Program-made: the position numbers and the translations under genes
Source: Scleromitrula shiraiana
Lineage: Eukaryota; Ascomycota; Leotiomycetes; Helotiales; Sclerotiniaceae
Assembly (NCBI GenBank): GCA_028455995.1
Contig: JABELC010000001.1
Location: 3,274,501 to 3,338,500, forward strand
Length of the DNA: 64,000 nucleotides
Reading direction: 5' to 3'
Notes under the pieces: generated by a model
Told to the model about the DNA's origin: nothing
Seen by the model: only the letters and a program-made list of their open reading frames with translations
Database searches by the model: none
In this document: one piece after another, positions 34,657-44,390 of the stretch
How positions within the stretch are numbered: position 1 is the first letter of the stretch
Layout of the letters: the number at the start of each line of letters is the position of its first letter

Positions 34657-35751
34657 ATGACCTCGAACGATGAACAAAATAACTTTATGGTTGATGCTAT
34701 ACGACAATCTCCTCCAGTCGATTTAACGAAACCTTATGATGCTGGTTGGGTGGCCGGAAAGACAATCATAATTACAGGAGGGGCTTCGGGATTTGGTGAA
34801 GGATTCTTCAGGAAATGGGCAGAGAATGGTGCGAATATTATAATTGGAGATGTGAACAGCAATAAAGGAAAAGAATTGGTTGAAGAAATACGGAAAGCAA
34901 CTGGCAACCAAAATCATCATTATTTATATTGTGATGTTACGAATTGGCAATCTCAAGTAGATTTCTTTCGTTCTGCAGCCGATTTAAGTCCAACCAAAGG
35001 GATTGATGCCGTTGTTGCAAATGCTGGAGTTCTAGATAACCCCAAATCTCCGTTCGGGCTGCCGAAGAATTTGGATGCTTCGGAACCACCCAAACCAGAC
35101 CTAAAAACCATTGATGTCAATTTGACTGGAGTCCTTTATACCTCACACTTGGCTTTATGGTATCTTCCTCGGAATCCCAACTCACAAAAAGCGGATTCAT
35201 CTACAATGCCTGCTCCAAACAAACCCGACAGACATTTACTGGTAGTTGGATCACTAGCTTCATTATTTCCGATTCCAGCTCAACCTTTATATACTACATC
35301 TAAGCATGCAGTTCTTGGGTTGTTCCGGTCATTACATGCCACAAGCTTCAGCCATGGAATTCGAGTTAATATGCTTTGTCCATATTTCATTGGTACACCT
35401 TTAATAGGTACAAGAGGAAAATTACTACTCGCTGGTGCGGCGATGGGAAAAATAGAGGATGTAGTGGATGCTGGTACGAGACTTATGGCAGATACAAGAA
35501 TATGTGGTAGAGCTTTAGCAATTGGTCCAAGGGCTCGAACTGATGAAAACTTGAAATTGTTACCAGAAGGTTCAAAGGGGGGGCATGAAAGTGCTATTTG
35601 GGAAGTATATGGTGATGATTATGTCGAAACAGAGGTTTTCGTAAAGAGAATCATCAAATTGGTTAATGCGGTGGAAGCTGTAAGAGGATGGGCAGGGTGG
35701 ACATATGATGTGATCATGGCTTTGACGCATCCTATAAGGTCTATGTTTTAA
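34657..35751 (+). CDS. Short-chain dehydrogenase/reductase (15-hydroxyprostaglandin-dehydrogenase-like)
   Basis: Intronless, 364 aa. Classical SDR Rossmann fold: the dinucleotide motif TGGASGFGEG (about residues 45-54), an acidic residue ending strand 2 (IIGDVN, favouring NAD), the structural VVANAGV motif, catalytic Ser in LVVGSLASLF and the YTTSK active-site Tyr/Lys pair. After it comes GIRVNMLCPYFIGTP, the usual proline turn. Length is above the 250-aa norm because of an extended N terminus and a C-terminal tail with GWAGWTYDVIMALTHPI. Such fungal proteins are often annotated as 5'/15-hydroxyprostaglandin dehydrogenase-like, but the substrate is not deducible. Confidence 0.92.
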   Translation: MTSNDEQNNFMVDAIRQSPPVDLTKPYDAGWVAGKTIIITGGASGFGEGFFRKWAENGANIIIGDVNSNKGKELVEEIRKATGNQNHHYLYCDVTNWQSQVDFFRSAADLSPTKGIDAVVANAGVLDNPKSPFGLPKNLDASEPPKPDLKTIDVNLTGVLYTSHLALWYLPRNPNSQKADSSTMPAPNKPDRHLLVVGSLASLFPIPAQPLYTTSKHAVLGLFRSLHATSFSHGIRVNMLCPYFIGTPLIGTRGKLLLAGAAMGKIEDVVDAGTRLMADTRICGRALAIGPRARTDENLKLLPEGSKGGHESAIWEVYGDDYVETEVFVKRIIKLVNAVEAVRGWAGWTYDVIMALTHPIRSMF

Positions 35752-36064
35752 TCTTCAATCTAGAAGGCTATTTAGTAATTTAGCATATAACATCTAAATT
35801 CTGCATATCACAAATGTGTCCCTACGTTGGCTTCGAGAATAATTCGCGCAGGGTAGGAGTAATGGGCAAGTGCGCCTTCCGTTTATTATAACAATGGCCA
35901 AAATAAACGACTTCATAGGATTTCCTTCCTTTACCAATCATTTTTTCCCATTGCTTTCATCTTGTCTTCTAAGTTATCTGAATTTGCCACATCAGTTCTA
36001 ATCATTGCACGAACTCATGTGCATATAGTTACATCTTCATTCTCCTACCAAATAATCAATTCAA
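35752..36064. other. Intergenic region
   Basis: Holds the 3' end of the SDR gene and promoter of the next gene; no other feature seen. Confidence 0.6.
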
Positions 36065-37419
36065 ATGTGGCAAAAGGATGATCCATTCACAACTCCCGTC
36101 ACACCACCCAATAATATTCAATATAGATGGGCTCGATCAGCCCGCCATTCCCGATTTTCTGGATTGAGAATCACTCCTACACGAGTTGGACTTCTGCTGG
36201 TAGTGTTCGGTTGTATAATCGTGTTCTACGGATGTCTTCCTCGAGTTTCAGGCTCAATCTCAAAGGTTTTTCTCTCTTCCTCAACTGATAACCACTTGTT
36301 AACCACATACAACAGCTTCCAAACAATCCCGAAATCTACAATGCGTCCATCCCAAAACCTGCATTCCTACCTCCCGAAATGATACCATATCGAGCTCCCG
36401 ATTCCATCGATACATTCGCAACATACAAACATCGAAATACCTGCAACATTTCCTCAACGGATCTTCACGCACCTTTCAGTCCTTTGTGTGCCGATCGACA
36501 AACTTTGCTTACAGCCATGTCATCAGGGGGTCGAATAGGATTCGATGCACCATATATGCCTCGAGATTGTGATATGCGTTGGTTTACATCAGAGGAAGTT
36601 TGTGAGATTGTTGGAAGATTTGAGAAGGTCATTTTGATTGGTGATAGTATGTTAAGACATATGACGGGCAGTTTTAATATTTTTGTGAGGAAAGATATTG
36701 GGTACGGGGCTGTTACGGATTGGAATTTTAGTGTGCAGGAGAGGTCAGTTATCTTCGGGTTGAATGTCAAATACAAATACTGACGAGATACCAGGAGAGA
36801 ATGCTTTTGTAATGAACAGTTCAACGTGAAAGCTTGTTCAGTACAGGGTATTTATAAGACTTCAGATGTACAAGCACATGATCCAGAAAGTGTATCTTGT
36901 CTGAACCCAATTAATGTCATAAGTAGGTATCCCCCCTCTATATACAAGCATAACCTGATCCATAACATAGTGGAAGAGATAATACGTCACCCTGTTCCCA
37001 AAGATGAAGTCTCTCGACTGAAAGCAGATCTTTTAAATCAACCTACATCAAAGCCAATTGCCATAATATTTGGACATGGTCTTTGGAGTGATCTTGATCT
37101 TCAGAAGACTGTAAATTGGCTCGATTCACTCGTCGACCTCATCGATAAGACTATCACTCGAAAGAAATGGAAAGGATTATTTGTGACACCCAATGCAGCG
37201 GGAAAAGAAAAGGCAGATCAATGGCTTGTTTCTCAAGGGAATAAAGCATTGATGTTATATGAAGAAGCTGTTGGGATTGAAGCAAGAAAAAGGGGGTTGG
37301 AACATTTGGGAACTTGGAATATGAGTATTCAGAGTAGAAAGTACGATGGGGTTCATCTAGATATGAAAGGAAATTTGGCGAAGGCGATGATGGCTATTAA
37401 TTGGTTGAGCATGTTATAG
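36065..37419 (+). CDS. Type II membrane protein with GDSL/PC-esterase-like domain
   Basis: Exons 36065-36265, 36316-36743 and 36795-37419 (introns 50 and 51 bp) encode 417 aa. One membrane segment lies near residues 40-58 (VGLLLVVFGCIIVFYGCL) after a basic cytosolic N terminus, suggesting a Golgi or ER anchor. The lumenal part begins DCDMRWFTSEEVCEI and has the GDS nucleophile motif ILIGDSMLRHMTG of the SGNH/PC-esterase superfamily. A late DGVHLDMKGN segment is the expected D-x2-H catalytic pair. Such proteins act in O-acylation or deacylation of glycans in related families; that role here is inference. Cysteine-rich CFCNEQFNVKACSVQ sits at the exon 2-3 junction. Confidence 0.83.
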
Positions 37420-37857
37420 ATTGAGGGTTGGGTGGATATTTTACTTGAGACATGGCTGACGAGGAAAGCATGCAGGTTCCATAATGTTGTTATTTTTAGA
37501 AGCAGATACTTATTATTGAAAAATTCCCTCACTAAATTATTCATGTTTGCTATCAGATGCTTTCCATACCTCTAAATGCCATAATGTGGTGTATGCAGAC
37601 CTCGGGAGGAGATGAAATACCCCTCATTTATTAGCCCGACCAACTAAATAACCCTAGAAAATGATCTACTGCTGAGCACCACTAAAACTTAGCCTTTCTA
37701 AAAGACTAATCAGACGATGTCACAACGGCGCTCTTTTTATCCATTATGAGCGTCCCATAAATCAAAATACTGGTGTTAAAATTAAGTAGAACTTAAGTTG
37801 TGACTTGAACCGGCTACCGGGTGTTGGAGGATGAGTACGCGAATATGCGGCTGATTG
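37420..37857. other. Intergenic region
   Basis: AT-rich, no gene seen. Confidence 0.6.
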
Positions 37858-38208
37858 TTACATGTCGCAGCCACGGGGATTGTGGGACTTGCTTTCTTTG
37901 TTGAGAGTGTAGGTCTTTCTGCATTTATCGCAAAATATTTGTGTGTGTGTGTGTGTGTGTGTGCACTTGATTTGTTCATCATTCAATTGTTGAATAAGAC
38001 GTTCCCGTTCGATTTCATCGTTAGGATTGATAATTGGCGCTCGAGGATTTGCTTGATGAGCTAGAGAATAGAGTTCTCGGGCTCGCTGATTGATCGCGGA
38101 AGGTGCTGGATTGAATTGCCGAGATGATTGATTGTATTGGGGTGGCATATTGTATGCCGGAGGTAGTAGATTAACTTGTCCAATTGTCGGGTTATTTCCC
38201 ATACCCAT
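37858..38208 (-). CDS. Small Pro/Asn/Gln-rich protein with a C-terminal zinc-ribbon-like motif
   Basis: Open frame of 116 aa from an ATG at 38208. N-terminal half is rich in N, P, Q and A (PPAYNMPPQYNQSSRQFNPA). Then a charged helix (NDEIERERLIQQLNDEQIK), a THTHTHT run encoded by a (TG)n/(CA)n microsatellite, and CDKCRKTYTLNKESKSHNPR with a closing Cys. The paired Cys near the end resembles a minimal zinc ribbon. No family recognised. The microsatellite within the frame could instead mark an intron edge. Confidence 0.5.
   Translation of the reverse strand: MGMGNNPTIGQVNLLPPAYNMPPQYNQSSRQFNPAPSAINQRARELYSLAHQANPRAPIINPNDEIERERLIQQLNDEQIKCTHTHTHTQIFCDKCRKTYTLNKESKSHNPRGCDM
37941..37964. repeat. 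(TG)n dinucleotide microsatellite inside a candidate coding frame
   Basis: Twelve TG units; on the minus strand they encode alternating Thr-His. Length change by anything but 6-base steps would alter the frame or residue pair. Confidence 0.85.
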
Positions 38209-38446
38209 ATGTGATTTCCAAAAGACTATCTTTTCTCTTAGTTTCCCGTTCTACCCCACTCCTCCCATGTATCCTCCCCTTTCCCCTTCCCCACCTTCTC
38301 CCCAGCACCACTACTTGCAATATCTAGTAATCTAGACAAACCCAGTAATCTGGACACAAAAAATCGAAACAAAATGGACTATGTCGATGATGGCATGTTC
38401 TCAAAAGAATTGTGAGAACGTACCGAGAAGGCGAGGTAGTATTGAA

Positions 38447-38848
38447 TCATTCGCACTCGTGCTTAATTGAGGGTTCGCGTTTGACGTATTGTCTGCGAGA
38501 AGGTGGTGATGCCATAGATTTAATATGAGTTGCATCTAATCCAACCGAAGCGGCAGATCCATCCTCAGACCCATTGATAGCCATTGCTGGAGAGGCATCT
38601 TGATTGTTTATGTCATGGCGTTGAGGTAGATTGGCCGCCATTGATTGTAAAGATCGAGATCGATCATTGAGAGATTGGCGTTGAGCATCTCCAGGTTATC
38701 ACCAGAAGAAGAGCTCCGTTGCCGAGGATAAGCCCTCCCTCTAAAGAGTTTATTGATATGTTCTTCATTGAACTTGATTCTTTCCTGGCGCCACTTAATC
38801 TCTCTCTCGTGATCTATTGTTGTCGTTGCTGCAGAAAGAGGAAAAGTT
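38447..38848 (-). CDS. Possible gene fragment, 5' end not found
   Basis: After an acceptor (TTTCTGCAG, ending at 38831 on the minus strand) the frame reads TIDHEREIKWRQERIKFNEE, HINKLFRGRAYPRQRSSSSG. Using a GT donor right after SSSS and an AATCAAG acceptor it joins in frame to DASPAMAINGSEDGSAAS and SPPSRRQYVKREPSIKHECE before the stop at 38447. Both halves look coding, but the upstream exon (donor at about 38917) has no ATG. Partial or decayed gene of unknown family. Confidence 0.35.
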
Positions 38849-38919
38849 GAAAAGAATGGAAAGGAAATCAATGAACGTTCCCAAATTTTCTACGTTAACC
38901 CAATTTAGATGATGTTTAC

Positions 38920-39527
38920 CTGTATACTATTCAATAATTGTTTACATACGACGTGTAGTGGGTAAGTGAATTTTGGAAAGTGAAGTGAAGAAATATCCCC
39001 CTCAAAATTATTACATAAGTCAATACCGAGAAATCGAAAATGTCGAATTTATCAATCTCTAGTATATTTCATGGTACCGATAATTTGAGCAGAACTAGGA
39101 GAAAGTATAATCATTTTAATGGTGGTTCCTAAGGGCAAATTCAAATAAGCAAAATACTCTCGTCTTTGTTCCTCTGTAGGCATTCTTTCCCCTTACAAAT
39201 ACCGGGAAACCGAAGACGACCAGATTAGCTCATGTAACGAAGATACTTGGATTCTATCTAGATATCCAATTTTCTTTTTAAATATCTCTTCATCTTGAGT
39301 ATTAAATATCACAAATCAATCAGATATTGAGATTTAGATGTACTCGAGCGTGCACCGTGAAAAATTGAAAAAGGGGAATGCTCGCTAAAATCATAAGCTA
39401 AAAAACTGCGTAAACCACTATAATTATAGTGTATGATGACCCCTCACAAATAAGTCTCTCTATTAAGCATTCGCAATAAGTGCCGAAGTACCAAATAGCC
39501 ACCATTACTTTTCAAATGATTTGAATA
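38920..39527. other. Intergenic region, no gene seen
   Basis: AT-rich, nothing recognisable on either strand. Confidence 0.55.
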
Positions 39528-40700
39528 TTACGAAATTCTTGGAATGATAATATCTGCTCCTGGTGCTTCTCTTTTCAACAATGCGATCGTCTCATCCCAT
39601 ACCTTCTTTTGTGCAACTTCGCCTTCGTCTGATAGAACAAAATTTTATAGTCTATGGAAAAATGCATATTAGCAAGGATTCATCCAAGAATAAGGAAAAT
39701 AGAAATCAAAGAGGTCACATGCTCGGCAATCTTCTGCTCGGTCAAATAAAGGCCATGAGAATTCTGATGTTCGAACAAAGCATCCACCAGACAATGTTCA
39801 CCCTGTTCCGTCGTCCAACCAAACAACCATAAAAGTATCTTGGTGATGCCTGTACGCTCATGGCGATGGAGATTACTGTAACAGAAGCCGGGGTTCAAGG
39901 TATTGATGATAACTTCCTTCGCTTCAATTCTGCTTGCCAACTCTCGGGCACAGAGAAGATTCAATAATTTCGTGGGATAGTATCTTTATATCTGGCTTCC
40001 AAAAGTCTCTCTTTCATCCATGCGTGCGAGGATATTGGGTGCTGTACTTTCCTTGAATGAGATCTAGAAGTCTCCTTCTGAGGATACGATAGTAAGTCGA
40101 GAAGGCCTGCCAGTCAATTTTTCAGTTCTCCGAAGGGCAGGAAGAGCAGCGGTGTTGCAAGATGATTGATCTGTAAATTCGTCTCGTTGCCGGTGTGAGA
40201 AGCTGTATACCGCAGCTGTCTGATACCAGCACTCAGAAGGTTATAATCTAGACGATCAAGTGCCGCTACTCTTTTGCTGAAGGATATAATGCTGTCACAA
40301 AATAATAGATCGGGTGATCAACTGGATATGACCTAGGGTGCTCTGCACCCTTAGCGCCATATTATAGTATATATAGAGGGAGCTTCGCTCCCCTCTAGAT
40401 AGATGAATCAACAGTTCTTGACTATGCTCCTTTTTGTGTGACAAATGCCGTCATAGGAGCCGTAGTCAAGTGACCACACCTCAATATTGCAATCGAGGGA
40501 ATCTTTGGAGATCTTCTTCTGGGAAATATCCCCCTTTGGAGTATCTCTAACTGCAAGAATAAGACGCAATAGCTTATGCAAAGCTATTTCGCGAGCTGCT
40601 TCAAAGCCCAAGCCTATATTTGCCCCAGTGATGAGCACGGTGTTGTCAGAAAGCAACCTTTCTCCGAGATTGGATTGGGAGTGAATAGCGTTTGAGGGTA
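39528..40700 (-). pseudogene. Short-chain dehydrogenase pseudogene interrupted by a MITE-like element
   Basis: The minus strand begins with TVLITGANIGLGFEAAREIA, a clear SDR cofactor motif TGANIGLG, and reads LDYGSYDGI up to the element at 40293-40443. Beyond it the frame resumes exactly at IISFSKRVAALDRLDYNLLS and GNETNLQINHLATPLLF (the SDR N-x-L-x-H helix region). It then meets TGA after GELKN, shifts frame near the active-site Tyr/Lys, and continues LLCARELASRIEAKEVIINT, LNPGFCYSNLHRH and, after a further break, EGEVAQKKVWDETIALLKRE to a stop at 39528. At least three lesions besides the insertion. Similar to fungal retinol-dehydrogenase-type SDRs; not functional. Confidence 0.8.
40293..40443. 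mobile_element. MITE-like element, copy 2 (151 bp, TSD AATGC)
   Basis: Starts TGTCACAAAAT and ends TTTTTGTGTGACA, flanked by the 5-bp direct repeat AATGC (40288-40292 and 40444-40448). Homologous to copy 1, differing by small deletions and substitutions. Contains two perfect palindromes, AGGGTGC-TCT-GCACCCT and GGGAGC-TTC-GCTCCC, which would fold as hairpins. Inserted in an SDR exon; deleting it with one TSD copy leaves the frame intact, showing precise insertion. Confidence 0.9.
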
Positions 40701-42000
40701 CATGAAACCAATGAAGCTGCCCAAAATTATATCGGGAGCTAGGGAGGTGTGCTTGTGGAATCAGTGCCGCGGAAATCTAGATCTGTGAACGTTGCAAGGC
40801 TTCAAATGATGGAAGTGTTGGGCGCTCGCATGATTGATAAATGTCTCCATCTCCCGTGAAAATAATAAGCTACCGGTATGCTGCGAGAGGATTTTGTTGG
40901 TTGTTGGTTGTTGGTTGTTGGCAAGGCAGTAAGTGCAACTCGCATGTAAAAGTCAAACAAATACAAGAACCTGGATCAGGTTCAGACTGTGGATAGCATT
41001 CTGCAATCTGAGCTTCTCCGGAAGCGGATATTAATTAATTGATTAGGTCGGTGACGCCGACTAACAATTGTTCTAGAAGCTCTATATGATTGGGCGATAG
41101 TGTAACCACACACAAAAATCATGCTATCAGCAGGTGCTATAGGCTCATGATGGGTTGATTCACTGAAATCTCAAAGAAATACACTACACAACTTCTCATA
41201 CTAAGCTTGCCAGGTGTATTGACGGGTTGGTATCCGTGGAGATGAATAGAGTGGATCCCCGTATCTAGATTTGAGCAAGTTTGAATTTTGAAGTGTTCAT
41301 CTATTCTTAGAAGCCCAAGGTGCCAATAAGGCGTGACTTTTATCTGGCGGTGGACCGGAGAACTGGATGTTTGAAGCTACCAGGTTTTCTTTCTTGAAGG
41401 AATTTTGGCACAGGACTACTTTCTTGTCGAAGTGAATGTGGTCAATTGTGGAAAAGACGAAGTCTCCGGGATGACAGGTCCCAACAATAATAATAGATAT
41501 TAAAACTCGAAACAGTTGTTGTTGTAAGTGAATATAGGTTAATTTGCGGCAATACATTGAGAATCTGTTGAGGTAGAGTAGAACGTGCAGTGTTTGGATG
41601 GGAAGTTGGATGTATTCATGCTGCATTGCGAGAACGGAAATGAAGCATTGCCAAGATCACGAAAAACTTTGTGATGAAATGAATATGTAAACGAGGTATT
41701 GTTTGTACTATAATTATTAACCTCTAGGAGAATGCACTCATATCAAAAAATATTAATGCAACTAAATGTATATGAAGGGTATTTTCCTTCCTCTCAAAAA
41801 CTTCTTCATCTCGTTACATCCTATCATCTCATAATAATCCTAAATACCTTATATCTCCTAGTAAGAGAAAATTAAAGAAGAAAATTTAAGATGAAATTGA
41901 AAAGAATGAACCGATAAAATGAATCGAAGAATAAACCAAATAAGCAAACGAGTAAAGTCAATCTTACTATCCCACAACTCCATCCGCCCCATTTACCACT
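40701..42000. other. Intergenic region with a short coding-like relic
   Basis: Bases 40893-40922 are (TTGTTGG)n. On the minus strand 41297-41480 reads PGDFVFSTIDHIHFDKKVVL then PPPDKSHALLAPWASKNR before a stop, which looks like the last exon of a lost gene, family unknown. Otherwise AT-rich; the last 250 bases are 3' flank of the transporter. Confidence 0.45.
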
Positions 42001-44390
42001 CTAAACGAGTTCCTTCTCACGACCATGTCGAACATCTTCAACTCCACTACTAACTCCATGAGTTTTGACATCAGGCTCAACCCATTGTTCATCCTCAAAC
42101 TTGTACAAGTTTGGCTCAATTTCACCCTTTCTTCTCAAGATATACTTTCGAATCCACCAAGGTAATTGCTGGCCGATTTGAAATTTAGCATGTGTTCTTG
42201 TTGGTACAGCAAAAACATAATCTAATTCCTCAAGAGTTCTTTGTTTAGTTTCGGGTAAGAAGAAAAAGATAAGTACAAATGCCACTAAATTCAATCCTGC
42301 ATAGAAACCAAATACACCTTGAGGTTTCATAGCTGCAAGCATACGTGGTAAAGTAAGTGATAGAACTGATGCCCAGAAATTGTTGGTAGCAACTGCCCAA
42401 GACATTCCAATCTCACGATGAGATAGAGGAAATACTTCAGCGGAATAAGTGAAAGGCACTGGACCTTCTCCTGGGGAATAAGCGATATCGAAAAGGTAGA
42501 TGAAGAAGGCAACCATTCCGATATGAGCATTTGAAGATTCTGGAATAAAGTAACATAATCCAGCACCGAGTAAAGTCCAGAACATTTGAGGAAATGTAAA
42601 GAGTAAGAGTGCACGTCTACCAAATGTATCGATTGTCCAAACAGCTGGCCAAGCAAAGATGAAATTGATTAAACCGAAACCGAATGATGCAAGAAGGGCG
42701 CCGATGTTTGTTGCTCCAGCTTGTTTGAAGATAGTTGAAGAATAGAATGCGATAATGTTGACTAAAATATGTTAGATGATTTTCGTGAGATGGAAAAGAA
42801 TAAAACTTACTTCCACACATTTGTTGACCAATCATAACTATACCAGAAGCTTGAGTAGCACGTCTCAATCTTGGTACAGTAAACAATTCCAAAAATCTTG
42901 TAAACATATTACCATTTTTAGCAAGTCCAGACTTCTCGAGTAATTCTACTTCATACTGTAATTGAGCATGAATGTAGTAAAGATCTCGAGCTGCTTGAAG
43001 TGGTGAATTTCTCAATCGAAGTAAAGATTTATATGCCTTAGCAACTTTACCCTTACTCAACAACCAACGTGGGGACTCGGGACAGAAATAGATACCAATT
43101 ACCAAAGGAATTGCTGGGACAAAAGCAGATCCAAATTGTAATCTCCAAGCCAGCTTTCCAGAGTTGACGAATACTAGATTTGCACAAGTACCGAGGAAGA
43201 TACCAAAGGCAGTCCAAACTTGCCAAGACATGACCAACCCTCCACGAATAATAGCTGGGGAATTTTCTGCGGAGAACACAGGAACTGTGACTTCCTTTAA
43301 ACCCATACCAATACCGAGGAGAACACGACATGCCATCAATTGACCATATGTTTGAGATCCGGCCATACCGAGAGGTGCGAGAACGCTAAAGATTGCTGCA
43401 ATGAAGATGGTACCACGACGTCCAACGAGATGATTAACCGGGTCAGAAATCCAGGCGGCACTGATAAGGTAATAAATTAGCATTCATTGATATTCCTCAT
43501 GGCTTAATGCAACGCCGATAGTAATTGAGTCAACACTTACAAAAGACAAATGGCAATATATGGACAAGCATTGACAGCACCAATAATCCAGGCATTTCTT
43601 GCACAATTACCAGCAGCTTCACAAGTTGGACCAGTATCCGGAACACCGAGGGCTTCACCGAAAGTAAGATTTGCGCCATTAGATCCTGCCAAGAATTGTT
43701 AGAGAAGGGTCATCAAAATGGAAGGATATAATTTTTTTTGAATAAAATGGTGAAGTATACCTGTCTGATCCCACTGTACGATGAAAAGTCAGCACTGTTT
43801 GTAAAATATTGCTGAGATGAATTTTGAACTTACACCTTGAATACAAGCAGCAATAGAGTTCAAAATAATAGTAAAGTAAAGAATCTTAGGTTGTTTCCAT
43901 CGGTGTGTTGTTTCTTCCATGAGTGTAACACGGTCTGCGTCATCAAGTTCAAGGATCTTATCTGCATGAGAAGGACTTTGTGCAACAAGAGCACCTTTGA
44001 TGAGAATTGGAAGAATTTCGGTCATTTGATGTTGATTTGCAAACTGTTCAACATCTTGAAGTAACTGAGATTTTGGAATACCGGCGAGAGGATTGCGAAT
44101 TCTGTTTGATGTTAGTTGGAGATCGGTGGAGGATATTTGCTGTTATACGTACTCTCCGGTAACATTCTCAGCTAAGGCTGATAGATCAATGCGGCCTTTA
44201 CTGTGATGACCTTCATCAAGTGCAGAATCTTTGCGCTCCTCCTCAACGACCATGGGTGGATTGTTTTGATGGTCAAGATTTTTCTCGCTATAATAGAGAT
44301 AAGTATTAATCTATATTCGACGACATCAAATATTAGAAGGAGTACAAGAACTTACCCATGAGTATGATGAGCACCCAAATCGTCAGCCAT
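42001..44390 (-). CDS. MFS sugar transporter (sugar porter family)
   Basis: Seven exons: 44390-44356, 44287-44153, 44101-43834, 43773-43761 (13 bp), 43685-43541, 43460-42811 and 42761-42001, giving 668 aa. A long cytosolic N terminus (about 140 residues) precedes twelve expected membrane helices. Sugar-porter signatures are present: the loop 2-3 motif GRRGTIF, PESPRWLL after helix 6, a second TFGRRALLL in the middle, YSPGEGPVPFTYSAEVFPL (family EV.P motif) and the closing PETKQRTLEELDYVF. Likely plasma-membrane proton symport of a hexose, polyol or related sugar; the substrate is not determinable. The 13-bp micro-exon encodes WDQT between two phase-consistent introns. Confidence 0.92.
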
